64,000 bases of DNA. Source: Dillenia suffruticosa. Taxonomy: Eukaryota; Streptophyta; Magnoliopsida; Dilleniales; Dilleniaceae. This document shows, in pieces, positions 29,036 to 39,404 of the stretch. Position numbers and translations under genes: made by a program. The notes beneath the pieces were generated by a model, which did not search any database, was not told the DNA's origin, and worked only from the letters and a program-made list of their open reading frames with translations. The stretch is from positions 19,202,001 through 19,266,000 of the forward strand of contig JAVTVX010000031.1 of assembly GCA_033439265.1 (NCBI GenBank), in the 5' to 3' direction. Position 1 is the first letter of the stretch; every line of letters starts with the position of its first letter.

Positions 29036-29215
29036 TAGTTAGTTTAGTGGGACGTGATATTAGATTTTTTAATCAAATTTTTGAATAATACTTACGACTT
29101 GAAAATGAAAAAAACTACGTTGAGAGAATAATCTTTTTAAATGGATCACTGTAAGTCTCAAATTAAATTAATTAGATTATAATTTCAGATATCGATCAGA
29201 ATAATAAAAAAATTA
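29036..29215 (+). repeat. SINE-like repeat copy
   Basis: TTAGTTTAGTGGGACGTGAT head, GAGAGAATAATC spacer, AATTAAATTAATTAGATTAT core and TCAGATATCGATCAGAAT end, with an A-rich tail. Confidence 0.5.
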
Positions 29216-30245
29216 ATATATAGAATGGGGGTACGATCATTTGTTTGTGTCAGTAAATCCCAGAAAAGAGTGGGGTACGGAATCATGCATTCAATCAATA
29301 TAAAGAAAATATCAAGCTAGTGGGGGTAAAATATGTAGAATTCAAATAACTAATCATCTGTGGGTCTAACCGTAGCGTAATAAATTTTTTTAATTAAAAT
29401 ATTAAATTTAAGTTTTAAAAATAAAAAAATATATCCATTAATAATATATTAAATTTTTTTAATTAAAATCTTAAATTTAAATTTTAAAAATAATAAAAAA
29501 AAGACGTCAGAATAATCAACTCATAAATCGAGTGATTCCCTTAACCAATTTATTTAATTTATTTTCTGACGGCACTTCTCCATCTTCTAAAAAGGAGTCA
29601 TAGAATTCAATTACGCAGTAATTCTCTCATGTCATAGAGGGTCCCCCCAGAAAAAGGATTGAATTTATGCAAAATTTTTCTATGCAAAAAAATATTGAAA
29701 TTAAAATAAAATTTTGTCATTTTTATAGAAAAATTTGATTTTCACTTAAAAATCTATATTTTTGTAATAAAAATTTTGCTTTAATTAAAAATTTTGCAAA
29801 TAGAATAAAATAAATAGAAGATAGTTGAGATTTCCCAAAATGGTGGAGCCCAAAATCTTATCTTGTCCTTTCCTCCATTTGAAACACAGACAATGGTTCT
29901 TCCTATCATGGAGTTTTAGTTTATTTTTAAGGACCATTTCTTTTCCTACAATACTCTGGCTCCCTTTTATTTTTATTTTTTTGTTTTCAAAGCTGATATC
30001 CAAGTTTTATCTCACTAATCTGAGTACTGTATAATCTATTTTAGGGGTTATCTATTTCAAATCCTTTTTTGTCATTCCAGAACTCGAATTTAAAATCTCT
30101 GATTAAGGGGTAAAATGTTCAAATATTTAATCTAAAAAGTTTAATACTTCCTTTTATATTTATTATCCAAATAGGCCATATACTGGGCCGGGGATTTTCT
30201 GTAGTTTCCTTATCAAAATAGAAGTTACCGACCTAACAAATTATT

Positions 30246-30440
30246 ATTTTTTTTATAAATCATTGATATCTGATAATCATATTGGGTCTAACTAAATCCG
30301 GTTTAAGACAGATTGGACTTTCAAGGGATAAATTTCTCTTGGTTTCTGTTTTTACGATACACAAAACTCAAATTTGAGATTTTACTTAAAAGTTATTACT
30401 ATTTAGTTATTGGACCAGTTAGACATCAATTGTCCAACAA
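30246..30440 (-). repeat. SINE-like repeat copy
   Basis: Reverse copy: T-rich start, CATTGATATCTGATAATCAT, CTAAATCCGGTTTAAGAC and a head with GGACCAGTTAGAC. Confidence 0.55.
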
Positions 30441-31105
30441 ATTATCGACTATTCAACAAGGCAGAATCCTAAGTATAAGATTAAAAACATAAATGATTCT
30501 CATTTTGATACTTTCTGTAAAAATAATTCAAAAGTGATACTTATATGGTATTTACGTGACGATCAAATATTTCTAATGATAAATCACTTGGAAATGAACC
30601 CAAAAATGAGATTATTTATTTTCTATTCTACTAATTTGTTATGGTTTAAATTTCATAACAAATCATATTTGTAAGACTTTTCTACAAACTTGGAGAATTA
30701 TATTTATTTAGAGAAATGGGATTGCGGTCCAGCATATTCCTTGTAACATTTTTCATGAGATTGGTATAAGACAAAACTCCTACTTAGTAAATTTTTTATT
30801 TTTTAAATCATCTCTGATGTCTGAATTGTTCAATGATTTCAAGAGACCAACTCATGAAACATGAGTAATTTTTCATGACAAAGAAAATGGCATTTTCCTT
30901 GTATTATTCAATGAAAATGTGTGAGAACACTGGGGCTAAAGGAGCAACAGTTGACTGAAATGAAAGTTGATGTCTGCGACATGAAAAAAAGGATAAATGA
31001 AGTGTCCTGAGATCATGACCGATGCTTCTTTGCTTACTACCATAAATAAAAATTGAAGAGCTAAGCATATAAATGGCAGAACTTCACATGGCAGCAGTCA
31101 ATGTT

Positions 31106-31108
<3 letters not shown>

Positions 31109-31153
<45 letters not shown>
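31109..31153. repeat. (GA)n array upstream of the AG-type gene
   Basis: Pure GA, 45 bp, about 640 bp upstream of the predicted transcription start. GA repeats are known binding sites for BASIC PENTACYSTEINE (BPC) factors at plant homeotic genes. Confidence 0.9.
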
Positions 31154-31154
<1 letters not shown>

Positions 31155-31406
31155 ATTGTTTATGGGGTACCAAAATAAGGTTCTCATAGTCTCCACTCCA
31201 AGTAATTTGTGTATCAAAGGAATGAAATCTTAGGCATAATTTGATAAATTAAAAAAAAGGATTAAAATCAAAATAAATTAGAAGGGAAGTGTATGGTAAG
31301 TCGAATAATTAGGTTCTTCACCTTACATTGGAGGTTAAGACTTGAGTGCAACCTTAGCGCGTCTTATTCACACCCACCTTAATAATCGCTTTCATAAAAG
31401 TCCTTT

Positions 31407-31410
<4 letters not shown>

Positions 31411-31483
<73 letters not shown>

Positions 31484-31489
31484 CCCCCT
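31411..31489. repeat. (CT)n array with C-run upstream of the AG-type gene
   Basis: A 70-bp CT array followed by a nine-base C run, about 260-330 bp upstream of the predicted start site. With the GA arrays at 31109, 31623 and 31776 it makes the promoter unusually rich in GAGA-type sequence. Confidence 0.9.
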
Positions 31490-31711
31490 CCAATAATTCA
31501 CAAGAAAAAAAGGGTCACTCTAATGGGTTGATGGAGTCTGAATCAAACAAGAGATTTCCCTATTTAGTCTTCTCTCTTTGGTTCTTCTTCAATAAAAACC
31601 ACCTTGCAAAATAAACAAAAATAGAGAGAGAGAGAGAGAGGAAGTGAGGGAGAGAGAGAGAGATTTAGCTTAAGTGGCTTTGGATAGTTGATGAAGGGTC
31701 GTTTTTAACTT

Positions 31712-31719
31712 TATAAATA
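31712..31719 (+). promoter_or_regulatory. TATA box of the AG-type gene
   Basis: TATAAATA lies in a setting with no competing TATA. It would place transcription start near 31743-31750. The resulting leader exon (to 31856) ends at CAACAG followed by GTATAG, which fits the spliced 5' UTR known from AG genes. Confidence 0.65.
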
Positions 31720-31744
31720 CCCTTCCATTTTCTGCATCGTCTTT

Positions 31745-31773
31745 GCCCTTCTCTTCAAGATTTAACACAAAAC

Positions 31774-31816
<43 letters not shown>

Positions 31817-31856
31817 TGTCATCAATTTTTCTTCCTCTTCGTTGTTTACTCAACAG
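31745..31856 (+). other. Leader exon (5' UTR exon 1) of the AG-type gene
   Basis: The exon contains a 35-bp GA array (31776-31810) and no ATG in any frame. The donor CAACAG|GTATAG is at 31857, the intron runs 31857-32160, and the acceptor TTATAG precedes 32161. The frame that leads into the ACG codon at 32170 is open through the whole leader, with no in-frame stop and no ATG. The 5' boundary is estimated from the TATA box. Confidence 0.6.
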
Positions 31857-32169
31857 GTATAGTTTGCAGCTAAATACATTGAAACACAATTCTAAATCAT
31901 TTTCAATGCTTCACTTCTTTTGGGATTTGTAAATAGTTTTTCCCCCGAAATTTCCTTTTTCTTATATATTTCCTCTTCCTTCGATCTTCAAAAAATCCTG
32001 AATTTAGGCACACCAAAAATTTTGGAACAACCTCTTTCTTAAAACAAACTAAATTTTTCCTTATATATATTTCAACATAAAATGATTTATATGCCAAACA
32101 GTATACATATACATATGTACTTTTATTTATTTTTTTTATTTTATTTATTTTTTTTTATAGATTTCAACC

Positions 32170-32172
32170 ACG
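32170..32172 (+). promoter_or_regulatory. AG: Probable non-AUG (ACG) translation start of the AG-type gene
   Basis: Context is ACC-ACG-G, with A at -3 and G at +4, the optimal plant initiation context. From here the frame reads [17 protein letters not shown] and joins the MADS domain at the ATG of 32221. Many AG-lineage proteins begin with a similar short pre-MADS extension starting with Met-Glu-Phe-Pro or the like (recalled), so ACG stands where ATG is expected. Arabidopsis AG is known to start at ACG (Riechmann and co-workers, 1999). Initiation here is inferred from sequence only. Confidence 0.65.
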
Positions 32173-34513
32173 GAGTTTCCAAAGCAACAAAGGGAGATCT
32201 CAACATCTCCCCAGAAAAGAATGGGAAGAGGGAAGATCGAGATCAAAAGGATCGAGAACACCACGAATCGTCAAGTGACATTTTGTAAGAGAAGAAATGG
32301 TTTACTCAAGAAGGCTTATGAATTGTCTGTTCTTTGTGATGCTGAGGTTGCTCTCATCGTCTTCTCAAGCCGCGGTCGCCTTTATGAGTATGCCAACAAC
32401 AGGTATACATACAACCACACACATACCTATCTCCCCCCCCCCCCTCTCTCTCTCTCTCTCCAATTTTTGTTTTTCTTTTCATAAAAACATATGGGTACTA
32501 GTCACATAAATGTTTAGATGTTAATTTTCATTTTCTGTGCTAGTTTCTCTAGATTTGAGCTTTTACAATTGGATTTTTCTTTTTTCTTTCTTTCCTTTTT
32601 TTTTTTTCTTTTATGCAAGTTGATTTTGAGTTCCATAGTAAAAAAGATTTGCTTGCTTGTTTTTGTACAATTTTTCTTCTACCTTTTTTTTTTTTTTGTC
32701 TCGTGTGGGAAAGAGAGTTTTTTCTTTTCGATTTTTTATGATCCAATTTTGGAATTTTGTAGATAGATGGATCTGCTCGTAAGAGAGATAGAAATAGAAA
32801 AGTGTTTATAGTTGAAGTTTCAAATGGCATAGAGCAACAAGTTAGAGATTTTGGTAAAGGTGTTATCAGTCCTGTGAGATACGAGGTCATCCTCTTACCT
32901 CCTCCATTGTTGCTAAAAAAACTTTTCCTCTCTCTCTCTCTCTCTCTCTATCTCTCCATCCTTCTTGACACTTCCTTAGTAGCACGTCAGTTTTTTGAAA
33001 CATAAATACATAAATAAAAACAAAAGAGTGTGTCTCAGAAAGTTATCATGTACTGTCAAGAAAAACCAAGTTTAGGGTTTCGGCATTCAAGATCCAAATT
33101 GGGTTTTCTTTCACTTTTTCTTTTTATTCATTTATTTATTTATTTTTGGGTTGGGATTTTTCCTCTTGAAACAACATATGAAGATACCCTTTACAGCCAA
33201 TCACAATCAAGCCACAACCAAGTTATTGATTCATTTTTTAAATTTTCTTCACTTTTGGTCAACCCCGTATGACCCAAATTAGGGTTTGCTAGCCCACTTA
33301 CATAGACTTGTTAAATTTATTCCCCAACAAAAAAAAGGAAGAATGTGCTTGTGTATGTGTATGTGTGTATATATATGTCTCAAACAAGGAAAAGGGAAAA
33401 GACAAGACTGAAACACCACAAAGGATTTCATAAATTTCAAAATTTTACCAAGTTTAGATCATATATAGTCTATTTAGGATTTGTGAAGATCAAGAGTTAG
33501 TTTTATTTTTACAAAATAAGAATCTTTTGGTCACGTCAGGCAAACACACGGTTCCTCACTTTTTTTCTTCATTTCTTGACTTGGTTTCTGACTTAAGAAT
33601 GCAGTCATGTGATTCCATAATTAGGGTTTGTTTGAACATCAATCTGAACCCCAATGTTTCTCTTCAATGGTGAAACTACCCTTCTTGGCTTTTCTTTTTT
33701 TCTTTTTTTAATTTTTTTGTTGGGTTTGGTTGTGTGTATGTATGGACAAAGATTTTATGGATCTCTTTAGCAGTTTGAACCTTTTGCAAGGCTTCTGAAG
33801 TTGAAACTCTACCTCGGTGCAGAGATATGAGAGAGAGAGAGAGAGAGATCAGCCAATGAGGAAAAAGAAAAAAGCCCATCATCTCACATAGTGTAAGCAA
33901 GGCATTCCTCAAACAAACACCAGTCACGTTATTTGAAGATCTTGTAAAGATATATTTATGCAAGAGAGAGAGAAAGAGAGTCAATGAGCAAAAAAAGAGG
34001 AGAGAGAGATAGACAGGGAGACAGAGAAAGAAACAGTACGGAGACTGAGGAGCCAATGGGAGAGTTGTGAGGATTTGGCTTCTTTCATTTGCATGGGGAG
34101 GGTACAAAAGAACGGCTCTGATGGCTTACTCAGAGTTTTCAGTAGGAAAAGACTTAGTTTTTTATTATTTTATTTAAAAAAATGAACTTTTTGGGTTTTC
34201 GAATTTACTTAGGAGGATATTAGGGTATGTTAAGGATATTGACCCTTATGTAATAGTATGTGTTAGACACGTGTCATTTAGGGGTTGGAGTGGAGTTTCT
34301 AGCCAATCATACCGTAAGAATTCTGCCAGCGGGGCAGAGATAGCCAATCACTGGCTCGATGAAATTAAGGTAGCATTTACTGCTACATCAAGAAATGTGG
34401 TTTCACTGTGAACATTACTATTATTAGTATTTTCCTCTACATATTTTTATTTATTAATTTCTATTTTTGGCTTATTTTATATCCATAGCAAGAGCATGAG
34501 AAAACAATTTTCA

Positions 34514-34551
<38 letters not shown>

Positions 34552-37500
34552 TTAAATAGTCACCATAATTTTCAGCTAGGAAAGACTACATTTTTTATGG
34601 TACTTCTTCAATGTACATTAATATTATATATATTTTTAAAAAATATATTTAATCATTTGTTCTATATATCCAATTTATACATTTAGTAATTTTTTAATTG
34701 TGATAAATTACCTAAAATAGAGTATTTTGGGATGTAGGGTTATTTGTTTTATGCAAACTTTGTTAGATTTAGGATATGAACGATACAAGTGTTCTTGAAT
34801 TATAATTTAACTGATATTATTTTTTTTCTTTAAATATTTTGAATTTGAAACTCTCTTTTGTACAAAAAAAAACCATAAACTCTTTTTAAGAATCGACCCT
34901 TTTATTAATTTATTTATTTTTTATCATTTGGGCCCGCTAAAAATGACTAGCAATAAGTTCAAAAAATTTTACCCTTTTGATGATTTTTTTTATTTTTATT
35001 TTTATAGCCATAGATTTTTATTGTTTTTAAAAGAAAATTCTTCAAGTAATGTGAATAATAAAAATTATGTTGAAAATAGCTGCAAATTAATATTAGGCAA
35101 AAAGAATGGATTTCGTACCAAAATTAACTTGTTGCTTTTCATCCATACCACAAAAGTATCCTATGTTTCTGCATTCATTACATAATAGTAATAACATGGA
35201 TAACATTTCTTTGAAATTTATCATATGCTAGAGATGAAATATATTAGTAGCTTATGGCTTAAATTGTTATTTAAATTTGGCCACACCTAACTTATGTGCT
35301 AATTTAAACCAAATGCATGTCTAAAATTTGATCTTAGGGAGAAGTAAAGAGTTTTATTTGATGATATTAGCTATTTTAGCTGGTAAAAACAAGATCACGC
35401 TTCAAATTCCATTGGTTCAAAATTTCCGAGTCCCGATCTTGTTATGTGAAACATAAAGCTAATAATGGAGAAGAAAAATAGAATAACTTATTAAATGCAA
35501 TAAAAACTATATATATATATGTATGTATATAGTGTGTGTGTTTGTGTTTGTGTTTTGCTTGACAAAAGCTAAAACATATATTGTTAGCAGTGAAGAAAGA
35601 TCCATCATATTCCTTCCAATTAGGAGAAAGGAAAAGAATGCTTTGCTGTCAAGTGTAAAAAGTAATTGTTCTGCGCAATACACACACAGAGACACTCTAT
35701 TTGCCTAAAGTCTCTTGGGTTGTTGCATAAAGACCTAGCTTGAGATAATTTTGCATTAACTGGAGTTGTGGAAATTTATAAACCCTCTGCAACACTGGAC
35801 CCAAAAATGAAAATATCTTGCATGACTACCTTAAAATTTCTCTAAATCTAACTCCAAAAAACTAAATCAAAGCTAGCTTTGGCTACATGTAAGTTGTTGA
35901 CCCCTTTATGGTGGAGTTTGGAAATATTCAGCTGAGCTCAACTTGTCTCAACTAAGTTTTATTCTGTCTTATTTAGTATTTAATATTTTCTACTAAAAAA
36001 ATTCTTAATTTTTGGTGTTTTCAATCTTTTGGCTATTATGAGGTAAGTTTGCAATATTATGTTTGGGAGAAATAAAATATTTTCATTTTGTTGAATAAAA
36101 ATCGAATGTAAATATCATGGTAAAAAAAATGATCTCAGTACAACATATGAAATAAAGTACTTTGAAATTAGATCATTTCTTGTAAAAGCACCTTTCCATT
36201 TCTTGCATGGTTTATTTCATTTCTCATGATTAATTTTATACAAAATCACGGAATGAAATTACTTCAGTTCTTTAGACATTAAAACAGACCCTAAAGTAGC
36301 TTATTTTCTAGTAAAAATTGCAAATCCTTTATCTTCGATTAGATTAGAATGTGTTATTCTTCACCAAAATGACCTTAGAAATCATCAGGGGTGAAGTTTA
36401 CAAGTCCCAACCAGAAGCACATGACCTTTAAATGGCAAATCACCTCAATGTCTCTTTGGCCATTTCCCTTTACCTATAGTTCAAGTTGAAATCCAAAAAG
36501 AATCAAGAAAATCCCATGAAAGACATAAATTCCGACCCTACACTCCAAACCCCCCCCCCCCCAAAAAAAGAATGTTATATTGATTTCCTCGTTTCCTTTA
36601 GTTGCCTTCTAGTTCTTTTCGTTCTCTGCTTCTACTAACCCCTTGAGATCCAACATTCTACATGGGTGAAATGTGTCCTTATAAACACGATTGTTTAATG
36701 TTATGCGATTGTAGTGTTAAAACAACAATAGAGAGGTACAAGAAGGCCTGCTCAGATTCCTCCAACAATGGAACTACTACTGAAGCTGATGCCAAGGTCA
36801 GATACTCTTTATCCTTCCGGCTAAAATTTTAGCCTCCTACATAGATATTTGCTTGCTTCGAAATTACGTTTGTGTAGTCTACATTTTCCAAAATGTAAAG
36901 AAGTTAATGATTGTACCGGCCACTGAACCAACAAGCCGTTGCTGTTATAAAACTTTTATAATTTTATACTACTACTATATTTATATTATAGTATTTTGTG
37001 TTACGTGTTCTTGTAATATAATAAGTTCTAATACAATGACAGTTCTAAGAGGGCCACGGGGTGACATGGCCCCCCAAAATTTTCAAAAGTATTATTTCTG
37101 TCCCCCCTAAATTTTCAATTTTTTTAAATATATTATTTTTTAAAGAAAATTTTAAATTTTGGCCTGACATAAAAATCTGAGACCGCTGACCCAACCTCAG
37201 CATTATGTGTTTTGAAGAGACTTTCTAACATATAAACTCTAAAACAGTTCTACCAGCAAGAGGCTGCAAAACTGCGCAACCAAATCAATAACTTACAGAA
37301 CCAGAACAAGTAAGTATATACTATGCTTCCTTAATGCTTGGCTGATTATTTAGGCCACCTTTCTGTGATTAGAGAAAAAATGGGTGATTTTGAATGTTCT
37401 GTTTGATTTTTCCAGGCATATGGTTGGAGAAAATATTAGTGGTATGAATTCCAAGGAGCTGAAGAACCTTGAGACTCGAGTTGAGAAAGCCATTAGCCGT

Positions 37501-38118
37501 GTCCGATCCAAGAAGGTATCAGTGGTTAAATCAACAGAGATGTATCCTCACTTAACTCCCATATATGGAACCTAACTATTTAATCTTTTTTTCTTTGTCA
37601 GAATGAACTGTTGTTTGCTGAAATCGAGTATATGCAGAAGAGGGTATGTCTTCCTTATTCCAAGCATATTCTGCGTACTCTAATGATGCAGAGAAAATGT
37701 GGTCTTGATTTTAATAATAAAAATTATATAATCATATATATACTAAATAATCAATTTTATGTCAGAGATGGAACAAAATGGTAAATATTTCTACCTTGTA
37801 ATTTAGGAAACCCCACATTTCTGGAGATTTTTCTTATGTGGTGCAGGATAAAGGAGGTTTCGTTGTTGACCAACCTGTTTGATCCACAGAACTTTGTGAG
37901 AGACAAGTACAATTCTGATAGGGGGATGTCTTAACAAACATTACTCTTATAGGAAAAAGAAAAATGCATATTTTGAGATTGCAAAGCATTGGCAAACTTA
38001 AAGAAAATATGTGGCTGTGCAAAAAAGATTGGTTTATAATTTGTATCTCATAGTTAACAATTAAGCTATATATTGCAGGAGATTGACTTGCATAACAGTA
38101 ATTTGTATCTCCGAGCCA

Positions 38119-38165
<47 letters not shown>

Positions 38166-38834
38166 GTGCACCAACAAAATACTTAAGTGCAAACATCATT
38201 TTGGTGGTGTGTGCAGATTGCAGAGAATGAAAGAGCACAGCAGCAAATGAACTTAATGCCAGGGGGTTCTGACTACGAGCTTATTGCATCGCAACCATAT
38301 GACTCTCGAAACTACCTCCAAGTAGATGGTCTGGGAACCTCGTTCTCTCGCCAAGACCAAACTGTGCTTCAATTGGGGTACTTATCCTTATCTGTCTCAA
38401 AGACTACTAAGCTTGCGTCAATACTTCAGCAAACACTACAAAATATATGCGTGCGTCTCGATTTTTGCTTTTTCAAAGAAATATTCTGTTGTTATACACA
38501 TGCAACTCCCCTCAATGGTTGTGTTAATGATGATATCAGAGATCCAAATCTGCAAAGTCAATTTGATCTCCAAGGCTACCTTTAACATCAAAACTTCACC
38601 ATGATCACCATTATATATATTATCCTTCTCGATTTTTGCTTCGTTCAAAGAAATATTATTTTGGTAGTACAATTGTGAGATGAAAAAGTATACAAGGACA
38701 TAAGCAACTACCCTCAAGTTTTATTAACCTTCAAAGCCGCCAGAAATAGAATCTCCTTTTGATCCCCGATGGCTGATTAGATAAAAACCTACAATATGCT
38801 TAGCTATTGATTACTAATATTTTTGTGCAGTTAA
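32170..38834 (+). CDS. AG: AGAMOUS-lineage MIKC MADS-box transcription factor
   Basis: Coding exons: 32161-32402, 36715-36796, 37248-37309, 37416-37515, 37602-37643, 38079-38120, 38217-38377 and 38831-38834, all phase-compatible. From the ATG at 32221 the protein has 224 residues; from ACG at 32170, 241. The MADS domain ([18 protein letters not shown] onward, residues 1-60) is followed by the I region ([13 protein letters not shown]), the K domain (about 87-170, including two 42-nt exons typical of AG genes) and a C-terminus with AG motifs: [22 protein letters not shown] and RQDQTVLQL. The last codon before the stop is split by intron 38378-38830, as in AG homologues, so the protein ends LQLG. 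The C-class factor acts in the nucleus, in complexes with SEPALLATA proteins, to specify stamens and carpels and end the floral meristem (family knowledge). SHP-lineage membership is the alternative; flanking genes favour AG. Confidence 0.92.
32743..32752. promoter_or_regulatory. CArG box in AG intron
   Basis: CCAATTTTGG is a perfect CC(A/T)6GG site, the binding sequence of MADS-domain proteins. It could serve autoregulation or repression by other MADS factors. It lies about 340 bp into the intron; conservation of this site is unknown. Confidence 0.5.
33197..33203 (+). promoter_or_regulatory. CCAATCA box in AG intron (isolated)
   Basis: One CCAATCA copy, about 1.1 kb before the clustered pair. 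A 7-mer can occur by chance, so this one is weaker. Confidence 0.35.
33651..33657 (+). promoter_or_regulatory. LEAFY-type site CCAATGT in AG intron
   Basis: CCAATGT matches the known LEAFY core CCANTG(T/G) used in the Arabidopsis AG intron. It is followed by CCAATG cores at 33853 and 34053. Confidence 0.45.
33853..33858 (+). promoter_or_regulatory. LEAFY-type core CCAATG in AG intron
   Basis: AGCCAATGAG directly follows a GA array. Its core matches CCANTG but the seventh base is A, so affinity may be lower. Confidence 0.35.
34053..34059 (+). promoter_or_regulatory. LEAFY-type site CCAATGG in AG intron
   Basis: AGCCAATGGGAG fits the LEAFY consensus CCANTG(T/G). It lies 250 bp before the CCAATCA/AAGAAT block, matching the order known from AG enhancers. 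Confidence 0.45.
34266..34350 (+). promoter_or_regulatory. Conserved AG-enhancer block: G-box, CCAATCA, AAGAAT, CCAATCA
   Basis: The block contains GACACGTGTC (34266-34275, palindromic G-box), CCAATCA at 34303-34309, AAGAAT at 34316-34321 and CCAATCA at 34344-34350. Paired CCAATCA boxes next to an AAGAAT box are the motif set found by phylogenetic footprinting of Arabidopsis and other AG introns (Hong and co-workers, 2003, recalled). This is the strongest regulatory match in the intron and independent support for AG identity. Confidence 0.7.
34512..34555. repeat. (TA)n in AG intron
   Basis: A run of TA dinucleotides with one TGTA break, roughly 44 bp, shortly downstream of the enhancer block. 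Confidence 0.8.
37035..37190. repeat. Probable transposon fragment in the AG intron after exon 3
   Basis: The stretch has GGGGTGACATGGCCCCCC, then AAATTTTC words and CCCCCCTAAATTTTC, ending before TTTGGCCTGACATAA. Such GGCCCCC-AAATTTT modules are a common dispersed repeat in plant genomes (recollection). It differs in composition from the surrounding intron. No termini were identified. Confidence 0.3.
38121..38165. repeat. (CT)n abutting the donor of AG exon 38079-38120
   Basis: Intron 38121-38216 starts GTCTCTCT..., with the CT array beginning at the splice donor, and the array ends in CTCTCAG|GTG. The array thus resembles a polypyrimidine tract and acceptor. The real acceptor is TGTGTGCAG at 38216, because only that restores the frame to [10 protein letters not shown]. 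Confidence 0.85.
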
Positions 38835-39009
38835 TGAGCTTATGAAGCAACTCTTGAAGCCGTTAGTTCTTAATCTACATGTGGAGAGGCTCTTAATGTC
38901 TTGTTTGATGGGAGTTGTAGGTATGTTCCATAATGTATTTGTGGAGGGTCATGTAATACCCTCTTTTGCAATTTGTGTAATGTGGTCATAAGACTTTGCC
39001 AGTATGTAA
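38835..39009 (+). other. 3' UTR of the AG-type gene
   Basis: Follows the TAA at 38832-38834. T-rich sequence with TGTAAT/TGTGTAATGTGG words fits a plant polyadenylation region near 38960-39000. The exact end is unknown. Confidence 0.45.
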
Positions 39010-39105
39010 GTGGAGAATGATTTCCCCCTTTTTGGTTGTGTTTGTGACAATCTCAATCGACTAGTGTGCGTGATAAGCAATGGATGCATTTGTATTTCTA
39101 TGCCT
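39010..39105. repeat. AG 3'-flank duplication, unit 1
   Basis: Shares GTGTTTGTGACAATCTCAAT, GTGTGCGTGATAA and the following CATTT words with 40090-40170. The duplication places AG-flank sequence twice between AG and the lipase cluster. Confidence 0.75.
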
Positions 39106-39404
39106 AATTGTGCGTTTCACTATCTTTTCTCATCTCTCATGCTTTCCTTGTTTATCAAATATGGAGTGAGCTGCGTCTTTTCTTCCTAGTGTTAGGCCTA
39201 AAATACCCCCACAAAGACAAAAACATTAACTGTTTCGTTCATTTCTCATAATTTTGGATTATCAATTGGAATTTCATTACTAGCAAAAAGTATAACCTTA
39301 GATTTAGTGGGTGGGATTTTTGTTGGACACTATGAAAAAGAAAAGGTACTAAATTCATGAGAAACTCTTCTGAAGTACACTGTCTACATTTGCTGCGATC
39401 CAGT

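Larger units (their letters stand above)
19855..31000. other. Long intergenic region upstream of the AG-type gene
   Basis: About 11 kb of AT-rich DNA without a supported gene. It contains at least eight copies of the dispersed SINE-like repeat (listed separately), a GA microsatellite at 27061-27092 and a block at 27300-27530 with repeated GGTTCCAA-like words. I saw no tRNA or rRNA. Distal regulatory sequence for the MADS gene could lie here but cannot be recognised by eye. Confidence 0.55.
32403..36714 (+). promoter_or_regulatory. Large regulatory intron of the AG-type gene (4.3 kb)
   Basis: In Arabidopsis the large intron just after the MADS exon holds the main AG enhancers (LFY, WUS and MADS input, Polycomb response). 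Here the equivalent intron is 4312 bp. It holds a perfect CArG box, three CCAATG cores, three CCAATCA boxes, an AAGAAT box, a G-box palindrome and several GA arrays (33828-33848, 33964-33980, 34000-34030). The A/T-rich part 34490-34560 is a (TA)n stretch. Individual sites are listed separately. Confidence 0.75.

Noticed and set aside
32549-32890. 113-codon minus frame at the start of the AG intron
   Set aside because: Lys/Arg-rich because of T-runs on the plus strand. No coding signature.
33676-34107. 143-codon minus frame in the large AG intron
   Set aside because: It reads through GA arrays and the regulatory region. No homologue or splice logic supports it.
38121-38165. CT array plus CAG as the true acceptor of AG intron 7
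   Set aside because: It would make a 45-nt intron and lead into an in-frame TAA after six codons. The acceptor at 38216 gives the conserved protein.
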